From: Streptomyces sp. Ru71
Lineage (GTDB): Bacteria > Actinomycetota > Actinomycetes > Streptomycetales > Streptomycetaceae
Length of the DNA stretch: 64,000 nt
Assembly (NCBI RefSeq): GCF_002920535.1
Contig: NZ_PQSS01000002.1
Span: 186,001-250,000 of the forward strand
Direction of reading: 5' to 3'
Position 1 is the first letter of the stretch. Each line of letters opens with the position of its first letter. The notes under the pieces are model-generated. The model saw only the letters and a program-made list of their open reading frames with translations. It made no database searches and was not told the DNA's origin. The position numbers and the translations under genes are program-made. Shown one piece after another: positions 49,001 through 56,244 of the stretch.

Positions 49001-49163
49001 CGGACGGATGTGGCGGCTGAGGTACGGGCTGAACCAGGAGCAGGCGGGCCGCTGGACGGTGGACTTCCAGGCGCAGCTGGCGGCGCTGGACCCGGCGGCG
49101 CTGGCGTCGGCGGAGAGCTGGTGGTCGGTGCTGCTGGAGCAGATGTGGGACGGGTTGCTCTGA
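46068..49163 (+). CDS. YrhB / Pro-rich linker / deaminase / SUKH-4 fusion protein
   Basis: A 1031-residue protein. Residues 1-90 resemble YrhB-type immunity domains (FAQAQERAEEWINGD ... VREFELGFVVWG). Residues 140-715 are a Pro/Gly/Ala linker with repeated SYGYPQ and GGVHHAATMLADP units. Residues 715-805 look like an XOO_2897-type deaminase: HTE (764-766) with Cys770 and Cys777 as possible zinc ligands. Residues 850-1025 match SUKH-4. The ATG at 46068 after GGGGGAG is chosen. No signal peptide. Function unknown; family precedent is toxin-immunity conflict. Confidence 0.78.
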   Translation: MVTFAQAQERAEEWINGDVPAYQHREVRVREFELGFVVWGEDRADGPRSDGGGQRLVLARDSGEATLWPALPVGEVIRRYEEEYGRPETAEEPTPAPAARVDLNQTSFLLTPPEWLQEAADKLGIPDRRGAGGSADADAGAGQAGGAAAAEGAGQAGSAVAAEGAGRAGSAVAAAGAGELPQTQAGVPAPGARGASDGSAGGTGSGAAGSAGAAGGPGAGQVPGAGQAPGAPVGPGAAQAPSAPVGPASSQAPSAPAGATPWAGTDTNADAGEDRSVPLPETVFAPPLSEAGEDRPPVSLPDAKTALMSAGSALPPTAVAPAIPEPDAPAPGSTPPPMPAPGGTQPPPPGPASYGYPQGPGAPGTPPPAPGAQSYGYPQGGQTPPPPPAPGGQSYGYPQGGQTPPPPAAPSYGYPQAPGAPGASATPPPAAPGAPAQPSAPYSGDIADAATSKAAPPPRRGRGATPPPPPGRPPGAPGARAGGTPAPPSAPGGYVPTQLVSALGPDGPEGPQPAPAGPGTPPPAPGTPGATPPGGVHHAATMLADPGRPGAPQPPGAPGTPGVPGAPGTPGGTPPGGVHHAATMLADPGRPGAPQPPGAPGAPGAPSAPGVPGAPGAHHSAGGARGAVHHAETVLAAPPVGGPGAPVPPPGAPGAPGTPPPPPGAVQQMPPGAVPPGAMPPGAVPPGAMPPGPGQPAPGYPQPVAPGQPTVGPGYQAVLRYRAQDGSEQQLIRRSAPGTPHPEWQIFHELRAMNVPPDQVLELHTELESCELPGAYCARMIREQWPQARITSIAPYGTDHASRQQGMRQLLAHQGELHQVADGPARPAPVRAPLPPVQPVPPIPPEGIAQELAGAFGPGIFRFEQQAVSRQGVPPIVAHSLVVAGLPVDLGPFFWAQAQPGRPVPTLAELAAERGVQPAPDAGSYLVMGTDFGRALCVQYGTANIVAVPVEAGPGGASVPPQFVNTGLPEFQRCLALLGRMWRLRYGLNQEQAGRWTVDFQAQLAALDPAALASAESWWSVLLEQMWDGLL
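47100..48180 (+). repeat. Pro-rich coding repeats in the linker
   Basis: Within the gene at 46068-49163: three units of SYGYPQGGQTPPPP type (47127-47320) and three of VHHAATMLADPG type (about 47671, 47800, 47950), plus GAMPPGAVPPG runs near 48100. Low-complexity Pro/Gly/Ala throughout. Confidence 0.7.
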
Positions 49164-49197
49164 CCCTCCGTCAGTGACCCGCGGCCTTGGGCCGAAT

Positions 49198-49235
49198 GGG
49201 CCGGTTCCGATCGGAAGATCGGGGCCGGCCCTTTT
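49198..49235 (+). terminator. terminator after the YrhB-deaminase-SUKH-4 gene
   Basis: GGGCCGGTTCCGATC pairs with GATCGGGGCCGGCCC (two G-U pairs) around GGAA and is followed by TTTT. Confidence 0.8.
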
Positions 49236-49354
49236 CTGTTCTCCGGCGACCGTGACATGCGCCCGGAGTGTCGCGTTATGAGTATTTCTGTCCGATACCT
49301 CAAGATGTGCGCCACATCATCATTTCGCGTCCGTTCGGCGGAGAGGGTTCCGGG

Positions 49355-50239
49355 ATGAGCAGTGCACCGTCGTCGCCGTACGGCTTCGTGACCGTCAGGG
49401 GGCGTGGTTATCGCCCCGAACAGGTCGAGGCGTGCGTCGCGGCGCTCGCCGAGGAGCGCGACGCCGGCTGGGAGCGGGCGGCCCGGCTGACCGTGCTGGC
49501 CAAGCAGATGGAGGCCGAGGCGGAGCGGCTGCGGGAGGTGGTGGCCGAGCTCAAGCCGCAGACGTACGACGTCCTGGGGGAGCGCGCACAGCGCCTGTTC
49601 GCGCTCGCCGGCGAGGAGGCGGAGGCCGTGCGGGAGGGCGCGCGGCGCGCGGCGCAGGAGGAGATCGCGCAGGCCGAGGCGTACGCGGAGGAGGTGCTCC
49701 GGGCGGCGCACGAGCAGGCGGACGTACGGCGCGCGGAGGCCTGCGAAGACGCCCGGCAGCTGTTGCTCGCGGCGCGCGCCGAGGCCGACGAGATCCGGGT
49801 CTCCGCCCGGCGCGCGCTCAAGGCGGCCCGGGTCGAGGAGCTGGCCGCGCGGCGGGCGCTGCGGCAGCGCACCGCGGGGATGCTCGCCGATCAGGAGAAG
49901 CAGCACGCCGCGCGGCTGGCCGCGGCCGACCGGGAGGCCGCCGCGCGGGCCGAGGAGCTGGACGCCGAGCACGCGCGGCTGACGGCCCGGGCGGAGGAGG
50001 CGCTGGCCGAGGCGATGCAGGCGTGCGCCGACGCCGAGCAGGCCGGGCGCCGCCGGCAGGACGAGGCCCGGGTGCAGGCGGCCGAACTGCTGGCGGAGGC
50101 GCGGCTGCGGGAGGAACAGATCGCCCGCGAGACGGAAGAGGTGCTGCGGGAGCACGGCGAGCGCTGGGACGAGGTGTGCGCCCACATGGACCGCATGCGC
50201 AGCAGCCTCACGGCCCTGACGGGCCGCTTGGTGGAGTAG
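49355..50239 (+). CDS. DivIVA/Scy-like coiled-coil protein
   Basis: A 294-residue protein. The N-terminal 40 residues (YGFVTVRGRGYRPEQVEACVAAL) have the pattern of DivIVA-type membrane-curvature domains, and the remainder (about 50-285) is a nearly continuous Ala/Glu/Arg coiled coil. Streptomyces annotate relatives as cellulose-binding or cytoskeletal-like proteins. The ATG at 49355 is preferred over one 29 codons upstream. A cytoskeletal role at growing tips is inference. Confidence 0.78.
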   Translation: MSSAPSSPYGFVTVRGRGYRPEQVEACVAALAEERDAGWERAARLTVLAKQMEAEAERLREVVAELKPQTYDVLGERAQRLFALAGEEAEAVREGARRAAQEEIAQAEAYAEEVLRAAHEQADVRRAEACEDARQLLLAARAEADEIRVSARRALKAARVEELAARRALRQRTAGMLADQEKQHAARLAAADREAAARAEELDAEHARLTARAEEALAEAMQACADAEQAGRRRQDEARVQAAELLAEARLREEQIARETEEVLREHGERWDEVCAHMDRMRSSLTALTGRLVE

Positions 50240-50311
50240 ACGGGGGCGCAGTGGACGGGGGTTGCACCGAGAAGTACCCCATGGCCCGGCCCCCGCAGCC
50301 GGCGCCCACGG

Positions 50312-51922
50312 TCACCCGCCCCGCCGTACCGCCCCCGCCAGGATCCACCCCTCCACCGCCTCGTACTGGCGTCGCTGTTCCTCGGCCGTGCGGCGGCCCG
50401 ACAGGAGGGTGCCGGCCCAGCCGAGGGCGAAGCCCAGGGGGATGGTGACCAGGCCGGTCGTGGTGAACGGGAACCAGTTGAAGTCGGCCTCGGGGAAGGC
50501 CGCGACGGGCGAGCCGGAGACCAGGTTCGTGCCCGGCATCAGCAGCACCACGGACAGGGTGCCGCCGATGAGCGTGGCGAGCAGCCCGGCGCGGGTGTAG
50601 CGGCGCCAGAAGAGGCTGTACACCAGCGCGGGCGCCAGGGCGGAGGCGCCGATGCAGAAGGACAGGGTGACCAGCGGCTGGAGGCTGCGGTGCTGGACCT
50701 GGGTGGCGAGCAGGATGGCCGGGACGCCGACGCCGAGCGCGGACAGCCGGGCCAGGAGCATCTCGCGGCGGGGTGAGACGTCCTGTGTGCGGGTGGCGAA
50801 GACGTCGTGGGCGAGGGAGTTGGCGCAGGCGAGGATCATCCCGGCGACGGAGGCGAGCACGGTCAGGAAGATCGCCGTGGTGACGGTGGTGAACAGCAGG
50901 GACTCGGCGTTGGACACGTCCGCACCGAACACCGCGCGGGAGCCGAGCAGGTAGGCGGTGTTTCCGCGCGGGTCGGCGCCGGCGATGGCGGCGCGGCCGA
51001 GCAGGGCGGTGGCACCGAATCCGATGATCGTGATGACCAGGACGAACAGGACCACGCACGACACGGCCCAGGACATCGAGCGGCGTACCTGGCGGGCGCT
51101 GGAGGCGGTGTACATGCGCATGGTGATGTGCGGCAGGCACGCGCCGCCGAGGACGACGGTCAGCTCCGAGGTGATCATGTCGAGGCGGGGGCTGGCGCCG
51201 CCGCTGAACTGGAGCCCGGAGTGCAGGAAGGCGGGCCCCACACCGCTCTTGGCCGCCGCCGCGTCGAAGAGCGCGCCCAGGTCCCAGCCGAAGCGGTTCA
51301 GCATGAGGACGGCGACCACGGCGCCCGAGCCGAGCAGCATCACGATCTTCAGGATCTGGATCAGCGCGGTGCCCTTCATCCCGCCGATCGCCGCGTAGCT
51401 GATCATCAGTGCGCCCAGGCCGATGACGACGCCGGTCTTCAGGGAGTCGCCGGTGAAGCCCAGGATGAAGGCGAGCAGTTGTCCGGTGCCGGCGAGCTGC
51501 ACCAGCATCAGCGGCACCAGCGCGGCCAGCGTCACCAGGCTCGCGGTGACCCGCACCGCCCGGCCGGGCATCCGCCGGGCCAGCGCGTCGCCCATGGTGA
51601 ACCGGCCGGCGTTGCGCAGCGGTTCGGCCAGCAGGAACATCATCAGCATCAGCGACAGCGCCGTGCTGAGGGCGAGGACGACGCCGTCGTAGCCGCACAG
51701 CGCGATGACCCCGCCGGTGCCGAGCACGGTGGCGGCGGAGATGTAGTCGCCGGCGATGGCGAGGCCGTTGCGCAGCGGGGACAGGGAGCTGTAGCCGGTG
51801 TAGAACTCGTCGAGGTCGTCGCTGTCGGGGCCGGTCATCACGCACAGCAGCAGGGTGAGCGTGGCGACGGCGGTGAAGGCCATCAGGGCCATCGTCTGGG
51901 CGTTGCCGCTGAACTCCGTCAT
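50312..51922 (-). CDS. cation/acetate symporter-type SSS permease
   Basis: A 536-residue SSS transporter of the ActP/MctC branch: about 13 TM segments, FYTGYSSLSPLRNGLAIAGDYISAATVLG in the first loop, and GKATA-like GMKGTALIQ. It is preceded and overlapped by 4 bp by a DUF485 gene, the usual partner of monocarboxylate symporters. Probably imports acetate, pyruvate or similar. Confidence 0.9.
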   Translation of the reverse strand: MTEFSGNAQTMALMAFTAVATLTLLLCVMTGPDSDDLDEFYTGYSSLSPLRNGLAIAGDYISAATVLGTGGVIALCGYDGVVLALSTALSLMLMMFLLAEPLRNAGRFTMGDALARRMPGRAVRVTASLVTLAALVPLMLVQLAGTGQLLAFILGFTGDSLKTGVVIGLGALMISYAAIGGMKGTALIQILKIVMLLGSGAVVAVLMLNRFGWDLGALFDAAAAKSGVGPAFLHSGLQFSGGASPRLDMITSELTVVLGGACLPHITMRMYTASSARQVRRSMSWAVSCVVLFVLVITIIGFGATALLGRAAIAGADPRGNTAYLLGSRAVFGADVSNAESLLFTTVTTAIFLTVLASVAGMILACANSLAHDVFATRTQDVSPRREMLLARLSALGVGVPAILLATQVQHRSLQPLVTLSFCIGASALAPALVYSLFWRRYTRAGLLATLIGGTLSVVLLMPGTNLVSGSPVAAFPEADFNWFPFTTTGLVTIPLGFALGWAGTLLSGRRTAEEQRRQYEAVEGWILAGAVRRGG

Positions 51923-52317
51923 CGTGCCGCCTCCCGCTTGGCGTCCACCTCGGCCTGCTTGCGGATGCGGTCCGCGATGGGGTCGACGTGGCGGCGGGCG
52001 GTGTGCTCGTAGACCGCGACGGCCAGCCAGGTGACGGGCAGCTGGACGAGGGCGAGCAGGAGTCCGGCGGGCAGTCCGTCGGCGACGGTGCGGGTCATGA
52101 AGGACGGGGCGAACGCCGACAGCACGAGGAAGAGGGTGAAGTAGCCGAGCGCGGTCAGCGTGGCGGTGCGGCGCTGCCAGCGGTAGGCGCTGCGCAGGAC
52201 GCGCAGGTCGCTGTGGTGCCCGAGGGGCCGGTGCGCGGGGCTCTGCGGCCGGGGCGCGGGCGGCTGGACGGGCTGCCAGGGGTAGGTGGAGTACGACGGG
52301 GACGAGTCGTAGGACAT
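51919..52317 (-). CDS. DUF485 family membrane protein
   Basis: A 132-residue protein with a Pro-rich N-terminus, DLRVLRSAYRWQRRTATLTALGYFTLFLVLSAFAPSF and a second TM segment (LLLALVQLPVTWLAVAVY), as in YjcH-type DUF485 proteins. Overlaps the symporter start by 4 bp. Likely a partner or accessory subunit. Confidence 0.9.
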   Translation of the reverse strand: MSYDSSPSYSTYPWQPVQPPAPRPQSPAHRPLGHHSDLRVLRSAYRWQRRTATLTALGYFTLFLVLSAFAPSFMTRTVADGLPAGLLLALVQLPVTWLAVAVYEHTARRHVDPIADRIRKQAEVDAKREAAR

Positions 52318-52623
52318 TCCCTTGCTCCTTGCGTGGCTCGGGTCCGGGGCGGCGGACCGCAGGGAGTGGGGTGAGCGGGTGGACGCACGTTACCCGCGCC
52401 CACCGCCGCGCGCCGCGTTTTCCCCAAACTGATCAGTCGGTATGCGCTTGCTGCGCGCGAATCCCGGCCCAGCACCGGTGTTACCTGCGTTAACTCCGAC
52501 CTTTACGACCCCGTCTCGGCACGCCGGGCCCCCGTCAAGCTCCGCGAACAGCGCTCCCCGGGACGCTCGTTGGGTCATCATGGAGCCGGCTCCGTCGCGG
52601 GGGCGGGGGTGAGGGGAGAGTTC
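52318..52623. other. intergenic region before the SEFIR operon
   Basis: 306 bp between divergent genes. It contains the palindrome ACTGATCAGT (52428-52437) in a relatively AT-rich stretch after GCGTTTTCCCC, and GTTACC / CGTTAACTCC repeats (52480-52497). These are candidate promoter and operator sites for the operon; no gene is visible. Confidence 0.45.
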
Positions 52624-53553
52624 ATGGGGGGCACGCGACCGTCGCCCGTGCGGGTGTTCATCTCGTACGCCCATGACGACGACCGGCACATCGGCCGGGT
52701 GCGGGAGTTCTGGCGGTTCCTGCGGGGCAGCGGCATCGACGCGCAGCTGGACCTGCCCGCCGGTGAGCGCCGGCAGGACTGGGCGCTGTGGATGCTGCGC
52801 GGGGTGCGGGAGAGCCGGTTCGTGATCGTGGTCGCCTCGCCGCAGTACAAGCGGCGCGCGGAGGGCGACGCCGCCCCCGGCGAGGGCGCGGGCGTGCAGT
52901 GGGAGGCGGGGCTGCTGCGCACCCTCGTCTACACCGACCCCGGGGCCGCCCTGGAGCGGATCGTCCCCGTCGTCCTGCCCGGCGGCAGCGCCGACGACCT
53001 GCCGGTGTGGCTGGGCGGCCCCACCCGCACCTGGTACGGCGTCGAGGACTTCACCGTCGAGGGCGCGGAGCCCCTGCTGCGGCTGCTGACGGACCAGCCG
53101 TACGAGACCGAGCCGGCGCTGGGCCCGCAGCCGTACCTGCCGCCGCGCACCGAGGACGCCGCGCCGCTCACGCTGCCCCCGCCGGTCCACGAGCCGTCCC
53201 CGGTGGAGCCGCCGCAGCCGCCGCCCCCGTCGTTCGTCATGCCCGGGCAGAAGGAGCTGACCGAAGCGCTGCTGGCGTGCCCCCGGCTGTCGCAGCTCCG
53301 CTACCGGCACACCCTGCTGGCCCTGATGGGCGAGGAGCTGGGCCTGGACCGCCCCTTCGACGTGGAGGAGGACCCCAGCGCCCGGCTGCACCTGGCGGAA
53401 CTGGCCCGCCGGATCAGACGCACGCTCCTGACCCCGGACGCGGTGCTGAAGGCCCTGTACGTGGCCCTGCTCCAGATCCAGCCGGACGACGTCGGCACCG
53501 AACGGGTGCGCAAACTGCTCGCCGCCTCCGGGATCGACGTCGGGGAGGCGTGA
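52624..53553 (+). CDS. SEFIR-EAD adaptor/effector protein
   Basis: A 309-residue protein: SEFIR domain of the TIR superfamily at about 8-150 (VRVFISYAHDDDRHIGRVREFW, QLDLPAGERRQDWALWM, SRFVIVVASPQYKRRA), Pro-rich linker (about 150-205), and a C-terminal effector-associated domain at about 209-300. The EAD matches that of the next protein almost column by column (ACPR-L/M, LL-MGE-L-L--PF-V-EDP). SEFIR domains can act as NAD-cleaving or interaction modules. The ATG at 52624 after GGGGAG is chosen over longer frames. First gene of a four-gene operon. Confidence 0.85.
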   Translation: MGGTRPSPVRVFISYAHDDDRHIGRVREFWRFLRGSGIDAQLDLPAGERRQDWALWMLRGVRESRFVIVVASPQYKRRAEGDAAPGEGAGVQWEAGLLRTLVYTDPGAALERIVPVVLPGGSADDLPVWLGGPTRTWYGVEDFTVEGAEPLLRLLTDQPYETEPALGPQPYLPPRTEDAAPLTLPPPVHEPSPVEPPQPPPPSFVMPGQKELTEALLACPRLSQLRYRHTLLALMGEELGLDRPFDVEEDPSARLHLAELARRIRRTLLTPDAVLKALYVALLQIQPDDVGTERVRKLLAASGIDVGEA

Positions 53554-55185
53554 GTGCGGTTCTTCGGGCCCCGCGCGCTGCGGCGGGGCCGAAAGGAGCG
53601 CCGGCCGGAGCGGCAGCAGGGACCGGACCAGGCCTGCAGGCACCTGGTGCCGATCCTCGCCTGCGTGCCCCGCATGAACGAGCTGAAGATGCGGCAGGCC
53701 CTGCTGGTCCGGATGGGGGAGAAGCTCCGCCTCGGCCACCCGTTCAACGTGGCGGAGGACCCGGAGTACCTGGCCCACCTCGACGCCATCGTCCGGGCGG
53801 CCCACCGCGACGGGGCGCTGGAGGCGTTGTGCGGCGCGCTGGCGCAGATGTACGGCGACGACGACATCGACGTGGCCTGGCTGGAGCTGGCGGTCACCGC
53901 GCTGACCGGCCCGCCCGGCCACCTGCCCGCCGACGTCCTGCTGGCACTCGTCGTCGAACTGCGCTGCCGGCCCAAGGGGTTCGGCGCCGCGACGGTGGCC
54001 CGGTTCCTGGCCGAACGGCGGGCGCAGCGCCGGCCCCTGGACGGCACGAGCCTGCCGCAGGTGCTGCTCAAGCTCTACGACTCCCGGGTGCCCGCCCACG
54101 GCCCGGCCGAGCCGCGCGAGCAACTCCTGCGCTTTCTGCGCATGCTGGCCGCCCAGACGGGGCCGAGCGGCCCGCTCGCCGCACTGCTGGCCGAGATCAC
54201 GGGCGCCGCGCCGGGAGAGCCCGTCGCCCCGGCGGCCGACGGCGAGCGCCAGGTCATCATCCAGATCCGGGTCGAGGAGGAGGACGCGCCCAGCGACCTC
54301 CCGCCCGCCCAGCGCCGCTACTCCCTGCGCGGCTACCACTACGAGCGCGTCGGCGACGACCGGCCCGTCTTCCTCGGCTCGCAGTCCGGACCCGGACTGT
54401 TCACCGGTGACGAACTCACCGAACGCGGCCGTGACTTCCTCACCTCCTGGCGGGAACCGGCGGACGCGGCCCGCGGGGTGACCAAACGCGTGGAGTTCCT
54501 GCTGCCGCACTCGCTGCTCGGCCACCCGGCCGAGGCATGGCCGGGCGGCCCGGCGGGACGTCCGCTCAGCCGCAGCTGCCAGGTCGTCGTACGGTCCCTG
54601 ATCCGCTACCGGGACAGCATGGTCCACGACGGCTGGATCCGCCGCTGGAACGCACTGGACCGCGACCGCACCCCGGCCGACGCCCTGCAGCGCATCGGCT
54701 GGCTGAGCACCCGCGCCCCGGCCGACGGCCCGGCCTGCCCCGACCCGGCGGCGGCACAGCCGTGGAAGTGCCCCGAGGGCAAGTACCCGCCGCTGCGGCT
54801 GACCCGGCTCACCGACCTGGTGGACTGGCTGAGCGCCCACCCCGACCTGGGCTGCCTGGGCCTGGGCACGCCCTACGACCACGACGACGACCTCATCCGG
54901 CAGGCCGTGGACGACGCCCTGCTGGAGGACGGCATCCCCGTCATGGTCTGGCGGCGCGACGCGGGCGACCCGCACCCGCTGCTGGACGCCCTGCGCGCCG
55001 GGCAGCCCCCCGCCGACCTGGCCGAACTGCCGCACCGCGTGCACCAGGCGCGCAGGCGCGGCCGCCACGACACGCACAGCGTGCACAACCAGATCACCCT
55101 GCTGTGGGACGACCCGACATGCGTCTTCAGCGGGCAGGACCAGCCCATGCCCGGCACCCGGGCGGCCGGCGAAGGAGCAGCATGA
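53554..55185 (+). CDS. EAD-VMAP-like protein
   Basis: A 543-residue protein with N-terminal EAD (about 30-115; LACVPRMNELKMRQALLVRMGEKL) homologous to that of the SEFIR protein, a second helical part (about 115-200), and a C-terminal region (about 225-530) with VMAP-like traits: RYRDSMVHDGWIRRWN, CPEGKYPPLRLTRLTDLVDWL and DGIPVMVWRRDAGDPHPLLDAL. VMAP proteins accompany MoxR ATPases and vWA proteins in conflict systems. GTG at 53554, directly after the previous stop. Overlaps the MoxR gene by 4 bp (ATGA). Confidence 0.8.
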   Translation: MRFFGPRALRRGRKERRPERQQGPDQACRHLVPILACVPRMNELKMRQALLVRMGEKLRLGHPFNVAEDPEYLAHLDAIVRAAHRDGALEALCGALAQMYGDDDIDVAWLELAVTALTGPPGHLPADVLLALVVELRCRPKGFGAATVARFLAERRAQRRPLDGTSLPQVLLKLYDSRVPAHGPAEPREQLLRFLRMLAAQTGPSGPLAALLAEITGAAPGEPVAPAADGERQVIIQIRVEEEDAPSDLPPAQRRYSLRGYHYERVGDDRPVFLGSQSGPGLFTGDELTERGRDFLTSWREPADAARGVTKRVEFLLPHSLLGHPAEAWPGGPAGRPLSRSCQVVVRSLIRYRDSMVHDGWIRRWNALDRDRTPADALQRIGWLSTRAPADGPACPDPAAAQPWKCPEGKYPPLRLTRLTDLVDWLSAHPDLGCLGLGTPYDHDDDLIRQAVDDALLEDGIPVMVWRRDAGDPHPLLDALRAGQPPADLAELPHRVHQARRRGRHDTHSVHNQITLLWDDPTCVFSGQDQPMPGTRAAGEGAA

Positions 55186-56237
55186 CGCAGACGCAGGACT
55201 GGTGGGTGTACCGGGGATCCGGCGTCCCGCACGACGGCATCCGCCGGCTGCCGAAGGCGCCCCCCTGGCGCGCTTTCCGGCACGACGGGGACCGCCGGCC
55301 GATCGCCCCGCCCCGCGCCCCCGACGACGAGGCCGTGCGCCGGCACCTCGGCGAGGGCGGCCGGGGCGCCGCCTACCAGGCCGGCGAGCGGGAGATCCAC
55401 CTCGTCAACCTCGCCCTGCACCTGCGCCGCCCGCTGCTGCTCACGGGCAAGCCCGGCACCGGCAAGTCCACCCTCGCCTACGCCGTCGCCCACGAACTGG
55501 GGCTCGGTCCCGTCCTGCGCTGGCCCGTCACGAGCCGGACCACGCTCAAGGAGGGCCTGTACGAGTACGACGCGGTGGGCCGCCTCTACGAAGCCGGCCT
55601 GCGCAACGCCGGCCTGCGCCTCCAGCCCGGCGACACGGCGCCCGAGCCGCCGGACATCGGCAAGTACCTGTGGCTGGGCCCGCTCGGCACCGCGCTGCTG
55701 CCCTGGAGCCGGCCCCGGGTGCTGCTCATCGACGAGATCGACAAGAGCGACATGGACTTCCCCAACGACCTCCTCAACGTCTTCGAGGAGGGCGAGTTCC
55801 TCATCCCGGAGCTGGCCCGGCTCGGCCCCGGCGGCCAGAAGGTGATGACCGTCGACCGCACGCCGGCCTGGGTCACGGACGGGCAGGTGGCCTGCACCGA
55901 GTTCCCGTTCGTCGTCATGACCAGCAACGACGAGCGCGAGTTCCCGATGGCGTTCCTGCGCCGCTGCATCCGCCTGGACATCAAGGCGGCAGACGACAAA
56001 CGCCTGGCCGGCATGGTCGCCGCGCACCTCGGAGAGGCCGGGCCGAAAGGCAGCCGCTCGGCGGCCCTGCGGGCCGAGCTCATCGAACGGTTCCTGGCCA
56101 AGCAGCGGGAGAACGGCGTCCTCGCCAACGACCAGCTGCTGAACGCGCTGCTGATGGCGGAGCGCGGCCTGTGGGACGACGCCGCCGGGCGCGGCCTGAT
56201 CGAGGACGACCTGCTGCGCCGCCTGGACCAGGGGTGA
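55182..56237 (+). CDS. MoxR-type AAA+ ATPase
   Basis: A 351-residue AAA+ ATPase. Walker A GKPGTGKS at 89-96, Walker B VLLIDEIDKSD near 180-190, sensor Asn in MTSNDEREF near 247-253, and Arg residues in MAFLRRCIRLDI as finger. An N-terminal extension of 60 residues is specific to this branch. MoxR ATPases act with vWA proteins as chaperone-like or metal-chelatase-like machines. Overlaps the gene before by 4 bp and precedes the vWA gene by 7 bp. Confidence 0.92.
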   Translation: MTQTQDWWVYRGSGVPHDGIRRLPKAPPWRAFRHDGDRRPIAPPRAPDDEAVRRHLGEGGRGAAYQAGEREIHLVNLALHLRRPLLLTGKPGTGKSTLAYAVAHELGLGPVLRWPVTSRTTLKEGLYEYDAVGRLYEAGLRNAGLRLQPGDTAPEPPDIGKYLWLGPLGTALLPWSRPRVLLIDEIDKSDMDFPNDLLNVFEEGEFLIPELARLGPGGQKVMTVDRTPAWVTDGQVACTEFPFVVMTSNDEREFPMAFLRRCIRLDIKAADDKRLAGMVAAHLGEAGPKGSRSAALRAELIERFLAKQRENGVLANDQLLNALLMAERGLWDDAAGRGLIEDDLLRRLDQG

Positions 56238-56244
56238 GCCGGGC

